Positions 36,870 through 44,008 of a DNA stretch of 64,000 nucleotides are shown here, one piece after another. Made by a program: the position numbers and the translations under genes. The DNA lies in contig NZ_JACHVC010000006.1 of the NCBI RefSeq assembly GCF_014230145.1, positions 620,001-684,000 of the forward strand. Direction: 5' to 3'. Numbering within the stretch: the stretch's first letter is position 1; each line of letters starts with the position of its first letter. The DNA is from Pelagicoccus albus (GTDB lineage Bacteria > Verrucomicrobiota > Verrucomicrobiia > Opitutales > Opitutaceae). Under the pieces are notes generated by a model that worked only from the letters and a program-made list of their open reading frames with translations, made no database searches and was not told the DNA's origin.

Positions 36870-37994
36870 ATGAACAACGCGTACCTTTTAAACCCCGATG
36901 GCTCCTCGAATCCGATGCAGCGTATCCGGTGCTCTGACGAGACTCGAGAGCTGCAGGATATCCTCGAGAAAAACCTCGACCTGATTCCCGGGGATCAGAT
37001 CAACCCAGAGGATCCGCGGCGATGGATTTGCGTCAAGCGAGAGTTGCCGATCGAGGATCCGACCACGGGAGACAATCGTTGGTCCTGCGACTTCCTTCTA
37101 CTCGACCAGTCAGGCATCCCCACATTCGTGGAGTGCAAACGTTTCTTGGATTCGCGCTCTCGTCGGGAAGTGATTGGGCAGATGTTCGACTATGCGGCGA
37201 ATGGCAGTGGTTACTTCTCGCGTGATCTTGTTGCCGATTATCTGACGTCGGAAGCTCTGCGTCGTGGCACCACCTTGGATGGCTTGCTTCAAACTCTAGG
37301 CCCCGACTCTGGCGAATCGCTGGACGACTACCTTGATCTGGTGGAAAACAACATAAAGCAGGGGCAGGTACGCCTTGTCTTCTTCATGGAGGAGGCTCGC
37401 CCTGAACTCCGTAGCATCGTCGAATTCCTCAACTCGCAACTCGAACGTACCGAAATGCTGATTGTCGAGGCCAAGCAATTTCAGTCTGCAAACCAGCGCT
37501 TCGTCATTCCAAGTCTTTGGGGCTACACGGAAGAGGCGCGGACCATTAAGAAAAAGGTTACGGTTACTTCCCGCGCAGGCCCACGTCGCCGCTGGACCGA
37601 GGAAGAGTTTTTTGAGGCCTTGAATGGAAACTGTGCGCCTCAGCAAGTCGATTGGCTGCGAGGGTTTAGTGATCGCTTGAAGGCGTCGGAACGTTTAACC
37701 CTCCGAATGGGAAATGGACGAAAGACTGGATCCCTCATCGTAACCTTTCCTGAACTGAGCTCCCGTTCCTTTCTTTTCTTTGATTCTAATGGAGGGATCG
37801 TGTTCTCGCTTCATCTTGTTTCGAATGATGAGGGCGGTTCCCGACTCAAGGATCTCGTACTGGAGCATTTCTCCCGTGTACCCAGACTCGCCATCCCTGA
37901 GGAGAAGCGTAGTGGCTACCATGGAGTTGAGGATTGGTTCGGCGACCGCTCGGAGATCGAAGCTTTCTTCGATAAATTGGAAGCCCTCTCGTAA
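36870..37994 (+). CDS. PD-(D/E)XK nuclease-like protein heading the type I restriction operon
   Basis: 374 aa, ATG 36870. Residues about 57-105 contain RWSCDFLLLDQSGIPTFVECKRFLDSRSRREVIGQMFDYAAN: Asp on one strand and E-x-K on the next, the PD-(D/E)XK active-site pattern, in the arrangement seen in NucS/DUF91-like proteins. The C-terminal 150 residues show no recognised fold. It precedes hsdM by 71 nt on the same strand. Such genes often sit in front of type I systems, perhaps as an extra nuclease or an anti-element factor; its precise function is unknown. Confidence 0.6.
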   Translation: MNNAYLLNPDGSSNPMQRIRCSDETRELQDILEKNLDLIPGDQINPEDPRRWICVKRELPIEDPTTGDNRWSCDFLLLDQSGIPTFVECKRFLDSRSRREVIGQMFDYAANGSGYFSRDLVADYLTSEALRRGTTLDGLLQTLGPDSGESLDDYLDLVENNIKQGQVRLVFFMEEARPELRSIVEFLNSQLERTEMLIVEAKQFQSANQRFVIPSLWGYTEEARTIKKKVTVTSRAGPRRRWTEEEFFEALNGNCAPQQVDWLRGFSDRLKASERLTLRMGNGRKTGSLIVTFPELSSRSFLFFDSNGGIVFSLHLVSNDEGGSRLKDLVLEHFSRVPRLAIPEEKRSGYHGVEDWFGDRSEIEAFFDKLEALS

Positions 37995-38065
37995 CCCCCC
38001 TTTCTTCGCGCAGCCTGCGCTACGCTCAAACGCACTTCTTCAATTCTTACGATAAACTTTTCTCT

Positions 38066-39649
38066 ATGATCACTGGTGAAATCAGATCCAAGGTAGACCG
38101 CATTTGGGACGCCATGTGGGCGGGCGGCATTGCCAATCCCCTTACCGTTATCGAGCAGCTGACCTACTTGCTCTTCATCAAGCGTCTCGACGAGCTGCAT
38201 ACCCTGCGCGAGGCCAAGGCCAACCGACTCGGCACGCCCATCGAAGAGCCGATCTTTCCCGAGGGCAAGAACCCTGCCGTGGAGCACCGTCCCGTCGATT
38301 GCCAGGAGTTGCGCTGGAGCCGTTTCAAAAATCTCGCCCCCGAGCCCATGTTCAATCTGGTCCGCGACCAGGTCTTCCCCTTCATGAAGGCCCTCGGGCA
38401 AAACGGGCGCGACGAGCTGAGCGAAGGGGAGGGCAGCGAGTCCTCCTTCTCCAGCCACATGAAGGACGCTCTCTTCATGTTCCCCAAAGCCAGCCTGCTG
38501 GCCAACGTGGTGGACATGCTCGACGCCATCGAGATGGCCGACCGCGATACCAAGGGCGACCTGTACGAATACATGCTGGGCAAGATCGCCAGCGCCGGGC
38601 AAAACGGCCAGTTCCGCACCCCTCGCCACATCATCCGACTCATGGTGGAGATGATGGCTCCGCAGCCCAGCGACGCCATTTGCGACCCCGCTTGCGGTAC
38701 CTGCGGCTTCCTCGTGGCGGCCAACGAGTATTTGCGGGACAACTACAGCAGCGAGATCTTCAAAAACGCCGCCAGCCGTCGTCGCTTCAACGAGGAGACC
38801 TTTCATGGCTACGACTTCGACAGCACCATGCTGCGCATCGGCTCAATGAACATGATGCTGCACGGCGTGGAAAACCCAGACGTGCGCTACAAGGATTCGC
38901 TGGAGGAAACCCATGCCGGCGACTCCGAGGCTTATTCGCTCATCCTCGCCAATCCGCCCTTCGCCGGCAGTCTCGACTACGAGTCCACCGCCAAGGACCT
39001 GCTGCAGATCGTCAAGACCAAGAAAACCGAGCTGCTCTTCATCGCTCTCTTCCTGCGACTGCTCAAACTCGGCGGACGGGCAGCGGTCATCGTGCCCGAC
39101 GGCGTACTCTTCGGTTCGTCCAAGGCTCACAAGACCCTGCGGAAAATGCTGGTGGAGGAGCAAAAGCTCGACGCCGTGGTGTCCATGCCCTCCGGCACTT
39201 TCAAGCCCTACGCCGGCGTATCGACCGCCATTCTCTTCTTCACCAAAACCAACTCTGGTGGCACGGACAATGTCTGGTTCTACGACATGCAAGCCGACGG
39301 CCAATCGCTCGATGACAAGCGGACCAACCTGCTCGACCCCGAGCTGCTCGGCCCCGTGCCCGCCCGCCAGCTCAAGCCCGAAGAGCATGCCAAAAACAAC
39401 CTGCCCGATGTGCTGACCCGCTGGAACAATCTCGCAGGCGAGACCGGTCGCAAACGCACCGAGCAAAGCTTTCTCGTGCCCAAGGTCGACATCGCCGCCA
39501 ACGATTACGACCTCTCCATCAATCGCTATAAGGAAGTCGAGTATGAGGAAGTTCAATACGAATCGCCCAAGGATATTCTCGCCGGCTTGAACGAGCTGGA
39601 AGCCGAGATCGCCAAAGGGCAGAAAGAGCTGGAGGAGCTGATTGGATGA
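38066..39649 (+). CDS. hsdM: Type I restriction-modification N6-adenine methyltransferase subunit
   Basis: 527 aa. N-terminal HsdM_N helical domain (DAMWAGGIANPLTVIEQLTYLLFIKRLDEL) then a Rossmann methylase: motif I DPACGTCGFL near residue 207 (AdoMet binding) and motif IV NPPF near residue 295 (adenine flipping and catalysis). YEYMLGKIASAGQNGQFRTPRHIIRLM is the typical block before motif I. The C-terminal tail is the coiled-coil seen in HsdM. It methylates adenine in the site set by HsdS and is needed for restriction. Stop overlaps the hsdS start (ATGA), so M and S are coupled. GC-rich codons compared with the RT genes downstream. Confidence 0.95.
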   Translation: MITGEIRSKVDRIWDAMWAGGIANPLTVIEQLTYLLFIKRLDELHTLREAKANRLGTPIEEPIFPEGKNPAVEHRPVDCQELRWSRFKNLAPEPMFNLVRDQVFPFMKALGQNGRDELSEGEGSESSFSSHMKDALFMFPKASLLANVVDMLDAIEMADRDTKGDLYEYMLGKIASAGQNGQFRTPRHIIRLMVEMMAPQPSDAICDPACGTCGFLVAANEYLRDNYSSEIFKNAASRRRFNEETFHGYDFDSTMLRIGSMNMMLHGVENPDVRYKDSLEETHAGDSEAYSLILANPPFAGSLDYESTAKDLLQIVKTKKTELLFIALFLRLLKLGGRAAVIVPDGVLFGSSKAHKTLRKMLVEEQKLDAVVSMPSGTFKPYAGVSTAILFFTKTNSGGTDNVWFYDMQADGQSLDDKRTNLLDPELLGPVPARQLKPEEHAKNNLPDVLTRWNNLAGETGRKRTEQSFLVPKVDIAANDYDLSINRYKEVEYEEVQYESPKDILAGLNELEAEIAKGQKELEELIG

Positions 39650-40797
39650 GTTGGACTATTTCTAGTCTATCCGAAGCTGCCGACATTGTGGCGGGTCAAC
39701 ATATCCCTTCTGATCTGTATTCAGATGATGAATCTGGTACGCCTTATCTGACTGGACCAGTTGATTTTGGAATGAGAGTCCCGTCTGTTACAAAATGGAC
39801 TTCGGCTCCCAAGGTGTTTGCTGAGAAAGGCGATGTCCTCGTCACCGTCAAAGGTAGTGGTGTTGGGAAATCAAATCTAGGAATTGATGCTGCGATCGGT
39901 CGTCAGCTGATGGCAATAAGACCAAGGCTTACAAAAATAGATCAGTTCTATCTCTATACTTTTATAAAGTCGGTAGAGCCGCGAATTCACAAACTAGCGC
40001 AGGGAGCTGCCATCCCAGGTATTGTTAAGGCTGATTTAGCCGACCTACAAATCCCGCTTCCGCCGTTGGCGGAGCAGAAGCGGATAGCGGGGATTTTGGA
40101 TGCGGCGGATGGCTTGCGGGCGAAGCGCCGCGCCGCGCTCGCCCAACTCGACACCCTTCTCCAATCCACCTTCCTAGACCTATTCGGCGACCCCAATCGA
40201 TGGTCTTCGAAGTTCAAGATAAGTAGACTCGTCGATTGCTGTACGAAAATTACGGATGGAGAGCATGGAACCGTCGAGCGTCTCGAATCTGGTCGTCTTT
40301 ACTTGATGGCTAGGAACGTAACGAAGCAGAAGTCCATCGATTTGTCTGACGTTTCTTATATCTCAGAAGAAGATCACAGACGAATCTACAAAAGGTGTGG
40401 TCCGGAGGCTGGAGATCTTTTGCTAGTATGCGTTGGTGCTACCATAGGGAAAGTTGCTCTGGTGCCTGAAGGCGAAGAGTTTTCACTGGCTCGAAGCGTA
40501 GCATTGATCAAACCGAATCGAGATCGGATGTTGCCGAGTTTTTTGCTACATCTTTTCGATTCTGGATACATTCAGTTTAAGCTTCTGGGGCAACGAAATA
40601 CAGGTGCTCAGTCAGGCTTGTATTTGGGGAAGATTAAGGAATTGGAAATCCCGCTTCCCCCTCTCGACCTGCAACGTCGCTTTGCGTCGATCGTGGAATC
40701 GGTGGAGCGGCAAAAGGCCCGCCACCGCGAGCACCTCGCCCAGCTCGACACCCTCTTCGCCTCCCTACAACAACGTGCCTTCAAAGGAGACCTGTAG
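39646..40797 (+). CDS. hsdS: Type I restriction-modification specificity subunit
   Basis: 383 aa with two target-recognition domains. TRD1 is 1-140, followed by the central conserved helix (IPLPPLAEQKRIAGILDAADGLRAKRRAALAQLDTLLQ, about 132-168). TRD2 is 180-330, followed by the second helix (IPLPPLDLQRRFASIVESVERQKARHREHLAQLDTLFASLQQRAFKGDL). The internal repeat of PLPPL-QRRFA/QKRIA is the half-subunit symmetry of HsdS. It sets the bipartite recognition sequence. The gap after it (351 nt to the RT gene) holds the structured RNA. Confidence 0.93.
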   Translation: MSWTISSLSEAADIVAGQHIPSDLYSDDESGTPYLTGPVDFGMRVPSVTKWTSAPKVFAEKGDVLVTVKGSGVGKSNLGIDAAIGRQLMAIRPRLTKIDQFYLYTFIKSVEPRIHKLAQGAAIPGIVKADLADLQIPLPPLAEQKRIAGILDAADGLRAKRRAALAQLDTLLQSTFLDLFGDPNRWSSKFKISRLVDCCTKITDGEHGTVERLESGRLYLMARNVTKQKSIDLSDVSYISEEDHRRIYKRCGPEAGDLLLVCVGATIGKVALVPEGEEFSLARSVALIKPNRDRMLPSFLLHLFDSGYIQFKLLGQRNTGAQSGLYLGKIKELEIPLPPLDLQRRFASIVESVERQKARHREHLAQLDTLFASLQQRAFKGDL

Positions 40798-40861
40798 TGG
40801 AGTATGGATACAACAGAATTTTACCTCCTCAGCGGCAGCAGAGGACACCCAATGATGAAAT

Positions 40862-41140
40862 AGGCGTTGGGGGCAAGACACCGAAGTCAAGCTTCGTGTA
40901 CCACTTTCGTGGTGCCGTGGCCCCAGCTTCGTGCCTGCTATGGATTCTAAGATTTAGGTTCATGGTAGATATTATGCTATGCATAGTTACATACGCAGCG
41001 CTTTGCTTCGGCAAGGATCATGCACGACCTGTGGTCGTGCTTCAAAGGAGGAGAAAGGGAATGTGGACTCGCTGCTACCCTTATCCCAGCTCGTCTTCGG
41101 ACGGGTCTTTCTCCTCTTGCGAATTTCTAGAGACGGAAAG
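40862..41140 (+). ncRNA. Highly structured RNA region upstream of the reverse transcriptase (DRT-type ncRNA candidate)
   Basis: Between hsdS and the RT the sequence folds repeatedly. Outer stem TGGGG (40868-40872)/CCCCA (40921-40925) encloses hairpins CGAAG-TCAAG-CTTCG (40882-40896) and ACCAC-TTTC-GTGGT (40900-40913). Then a C(UUCG)G tetraloop hairpin at 41001-41016, a perfect 8-bp hairpin GCACGACC-TGT-GGTCGTGC (41022-41040), and a long helix GAGGAGAAAG (41048-41057)/CTTTCTCCTC (41107-41116, extending to 12-13 bp) enclosing a second C(UUCG)G hairpin at 41092-41103. The plus frame at 40797-41162 has no stop. DRT2-type RTs use an upstream ncRNA of about this size as template. Boundaries are approximate; transcription is not shown. 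Confidence 0.6.
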
Positions 41141-41162
41141 GCTTCCAAGTGCCAGAGTTTGA
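41061..41162 (+). CDS. 33-codon leader ORF with near-perfect SD, overlapping the RT start
   Basis: AAAGGAGGAG (41044-41053) precedes ATG 41061 by 7 nt, an unusually strong ribosome site for this window. The frame reads MWTRCYPYPSSSSDGSF then SSCEFLETERLPSARV and stops at 41160-41162, overlapping the GTG start of the RT (41149) by 14 nt. The SD lies in the 5' arm of the 41046-41058/41106-41118 helix, so folding would hide it. It may be a coupled leader peptide or part of an RNA-encoded product; it may also be untranslated. Confidence 0.4.
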   Translation: MWTRCYPYPSSSSDGSFSSCEFLETERLPSARV

Positions 41163-42537
41163 ATACAGGCCAAGGAGTTATTTGCATTTCGATGCACCGC
41201 CTAGCCGTGAGACGGCGGAAGAGCTAGCGACTTCCCCAGATCGGGTCGCTCGCCATTCGTTTTATCCGTTCCTTGGTTTCACGATCGAGACACCAAGGAT
41301 TACCAAAGGGGCTGATGGACATATTCTGAAGGGAGCAGATGGAAAGCCCCTTCGGGAACCTAAGAAGCGACCGATCAAGTTGGCTGCCCATTTGGATGCA
41401 GCCATATGCTCGCACTATGCGAGGATATTGTCTGAAGCCTATGAAGCAGATGTCTTACGGACTGGGATTGGCGACAACGTAACTGCGTTTCGAAAGCTGA
41501 CCGGAGCAAATAGGAACAATATCGACTTTGCTGATGAGGCATTTGAGTTTATTCAGAGCAACCGTCCGTGCGTAGCTGTCGGCTTGGATGTACGGAAGTT
41601 CTTCGATAACTTGGACCATCTTGTCTTGAAGGCTCGATGGGCAAGGACGCTACGAGTCGATCGCTTGCCACCTGATCACTTTGCGTTGTTCAAGTACCTG
41701 ACTCGTTTTAAGTGGATCGACCGGGATCGGGCGTTGGAAGCGGTCGGTATCGATAGGTGGGAGACGCGAGGTAAGGGGGCAAAGCTGCGACGTATTTGCA
41801 GTGCATCTGATTTTCGCTCCAAGGTCTGCAAGCCGGAGTTGCTTTGGTCTAATCCACAAGAAGGTCGTGGTATTCCGCAGGGCTCCCCGATTAGTGCTTT
41901 GCTCTCGAATGTTTATATGTTCGAGTTCGATCGGATCATGAAGAATGCGGTTTCCGCGAGTCGTGGAATGTATCGAAGATACTGTGACGACATCCTCTTA
42001 GTCGTGCCACCGAGTATGGTTCAGACAGTGGAGAGAATCGCTGCTGAAGAGATTCGGAAGCTTGGTTTGGAATTGAATGAGGAGAAGACGGCTAGGGTCC
42101 GTTTTTCAGAAGAGCCAAAGAGTCGAGCTATCGATGATGAAGTACTGCAGTACTTAGGCTTTGATTTCAACGGAGTGCAGAAGCTGATCCGATCATCGTC
42201 ATTGGTTCGGTATTATGGAAAGATGCGTCGTGGAGTACGGTTTGCAAAGATCAACTGTCGAGCTGCAAACAAGAAACTGAGGAAGCACGGACTGCCTACC
42301 ACAGAGTTGCGAACACGTAAGCTGAAAGTACGCTACTCGTATTTGATACGTCGAAAGCGGAGGTTGAAATCTGGTGAGTCAAAGCACTGTAAGAAGAATT
42401 TCATTACGTACGCGATTGATGCTGCAGAGCGTATGAATGCTTCCGAGATTAAAAGGCAGATTAAGAATCATTGGAAGAAGTTGAATGAGGAGATTGCGAA
42501 GCCGCTAAAGCCATCAAAGGAGACGGATCGTGACTGA
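41149..42537 (+). CDS. Reverse transcriptase of the DRT/unknown-group (DRT2-like) defence type
   Basis: 462 aa, GTG start with a GGAAAGG site 8 nt upstream. Palm motifs: motif A GLDVRKFFDNLDH (Asp147), GIPQGSPISALLSN (241-254), catalytic YRRYCDDILLV (Asp280/Asp281, YCDD box) and the thumb/C-terminal basic part from about 330. The N-terminal RPIKLAAHLDAAICSHYARILSEAYEADV and AFRKLTGANRNNIDFADEAFEFI match the style of unknown-group RTs. It lacks the NAxxH and VTG motifs of retron RTs and the maturase X/HNH domains of group II introns. YCDD and an upstream structured RNA recall DRT2, where the RT copies an ncRNA into repeats. Its stop overlaps the DUF3644 start. Subfamily assignment is inference. 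Confidence 0.85.
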   Translation: MPEFEYRPRSYLHFDAPPSRETAEELATSPDRVARHSFYPFLGFTIETPRITKGADGHILKGADGKPLREPKKRPIKLAAHLDAAICSHYARILSEAYEADVLRTGIGDNVTAFRKLTGANRNNIDFADEAFEFIQSNRPCVAVGLDVRKFFDNLDHLVLKARWARTLRVDRLPPDHFALFKYLTRFKWIDRDRALEAVGIDRWETRGKGAKLRRICSASDFRSKVCKPELLWSNPQEGRGIPQGSPISALLSNVYMFEFDRIMKNAVSASRGMYRRYCDDILLVVPPSMVQTVERIAAEEIRKLGLELNEEKTARVRFSEEPKSRAIDDEVLQYLGFDFNGVQKLIRSSSLVRYYGKMRRGVRFAKINCRAANKKLRKHGLPTTELRTRKLKVRYSYLIRRKRRLKSGESKHCKKNFITYAIDAAERMNASEIKRQIKNHWKKLNEEIAKPLKPSKETDRD

Positions 42538-43990
42538 TCTACGGGAAAAGGTTGATGAGGCTATCGCTCGAACGCTTTTGGTGAAAGAAACCAAGGAGCC
42601 CAGGGATGCTCTGCCATATTCATCGGATTTCGAGAGCCTTCATGCTCTCTACGGTGAACGTTCGGGATCGCGAATCTCGAAGTCAGCTCTGATGCAGGCC
42701 TTCTTCAGAATTGGGAAGAAGGGTGGAGTGAGTGGAAGGCGGGCGACTGTTCATGCTCCGAAAGTAGGGCAAAAGGAAACTGTGTTTGTTGGAAAGCAAG
42801 TGGGCGAGAAACTCGCGGCTAGAGCATCGATGGTTTACACGGTTGAGTTCGATGCTTTCCATGAAAAGTACTCGAAGCGGTTTGGGGAACTGTCAAAGTC
42901 GGAACTTTGGCTCGTGCTGGATAAAGTCGCTAAGAAGGCGAAGGGCGACGAATGGAAACTGCAGCTTCGAAAAGCGAGAGAATCTGCGTGTCTTGCAGTC
43001 GAGCTTTACAACAAGCCACTATCAACTTTTCGGACGCAAGGGTTTGTCGCACTGATGGTGATTGCTTGGACGAGCCTGTATCACGCATTCTACTACAGAC
43101 TCGGGATCGTTCCCAAATACCCGAGGGCAGAGAACGAAAACGAAGACAAGTATTGGGATTTGAGTAAATGCTTGAAGGTATTCTACGGAGGTGAATCCTC
43201 TCCGTCGCGGTCCAATCTAGAGTTTTTCATCGGATTGCGAAATGAAATCGAGCACCGCAGCCTACCGGAAATAGACCATTCGCTGTTTGGCTACTGCCAA
43301 GCTATGGTTATGAATTTTGAGGATCTGCTGGTCGGTCAATTCGGTCAGAACGCTAGTTTAGCAGAGAGCCTGGCTCTCGCAGTTCAGTTTTCTCGAGCTA
43401 AGAGTGCGGAGCAATGCGAGGCAATTAGGAGACAGCTCCTGCCAATGCCAGAGGACATTGCGAAATTCATAGAAAACCACAGGGGGAATTTGAGTGGCGA
43501 GATCCAGGACTCGATGGAGTACTGCTACAAGGTCTTCATCGTTCCCAAGATCGCGAGTCGTGAGAACTCGAGTGATCTGGCGGTTGAGTTTGTCCCTTTT
43601 GATCCGGATGAACCCTCTGGCCGCAAGTTTGGGGAAAAGCTAACTGCGATGATAAAGGAGAGGCAGGTACCGGTAGCTAACAAAGGTCGGCTGAAGGCGG
43701 GTAACGTTTGCGAGAAGGTTATGACTCAGGTGAGTCAAAAGGGCTTCAAAAAGAAATTCTCTCCATCGTACCACCACGCAGCTGCAGTTGAATTTTATGG
43801 AATACGCCCGAGCAAGGACTCTAAGCGCCCAGACAAGACGATTACTAAATACTGCGTCTACGACGAGGTGCATGGCGACTACGTCTACACTCCGGCGTGG
43901 GTTGAGCATCTAATCGAAGAGCTCCAAAAAGAAGGACAGTACGAGCGGATTATGGAAGCTTGGCGTTCCAGCCGGAAGCAGGAGAGTTGA
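42530..43990 (+). CDS. DUF3644/HEPN-domain protein, RT-coupled candidate effector
   Basis: 486 aa from GTG 42530, overlapping the RT stop by 8 nt, so translation is coupled. Residues 148-275 form the DUF3644 block: RESACLAVELYNKPLSTFRTQGFVALMVIAWTSLYHAFYY, WDLSKCLKVFYGG, and IGLRNEIEHRSLPEID, in which Arg237 to His242 (RNEIEH) is the RX4H motif of HEPN RNases. The first 145 residues and a C-terminal winged-helix-like module (PSYHHAAAVEFYGIRPSKDSKRPDKTITKYCVYDEVHGDYVYTPAWVEHLIEEL) are unassigned. HEPN proteins in defence loci usually cleave RNA when triggered, which would fit an effector to an RT sensor; this pairing is inferred from the overlap. Confidence 0.7.
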   Translation: MTDLREKVDEAIARTLLVKETKEPRDALPYSSDFESLHALYGERSGSRISKSALMQAFFRIGKKGGVSGRRATVHAPKVGQKETVFVGKQVGEKLAARASMVYTVEFDAFHEKYSKRFGELSKSELWLVLDKVAKKAKGDEWKLQLRKARESACLAVELYNKPLSTFRTQGFVALMVIAWTSLYHAFYYRLGIVPKYPRAENENEDKYWDLSKCLKVFYGGESSPSRSNLEFFIGLRNEIEHRSLPEIDHSLFGYCQAMVMNFEDLLVGQFGQNASLAESLALAVQFSRAKSAEQCEAIRRQLLPMPEDIAKFIENHRGNLSGEIQDSMEYCYKVFIVPKIASRENSSDLAVEFVPFDPDEPSGRKFGEKLTAMIKERQVPVANKGRLKAGNVCEKVMTQVSQKGFKKKFSPSYHHAAAVEFYGIRPSKDSKRPDKTITKYCVYDEVHGDYVYTPAWVEHLIEELQKEGQYERIMEAWRSSRKQES

Positions 43991-44008
43991 AGAGGAAATT
44001 TAGAAAAA

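Noticed and set aside
38104-39416. Long alternative frames inside hsdM (up to 403 aa)
   Set aside because: They are Arg/Ala/Pro-rich translations of the GC-rich hsdM gene in other frames, with no domain features.
40862-42537. Retron (msr-msd plus RT)
   Set aside because: The RT lacks the NAxxH and VTG signatures of retron RTs, and no a1/a2 repeat pair with a clear branching G is seen. The UG/DRT explanation fits better.
41149-42537. Group II intron RT
   Set aside because: No maturase X or HNH domain, no domain V/VI-like RNA downstream, and the stop overlaps another protein gene.
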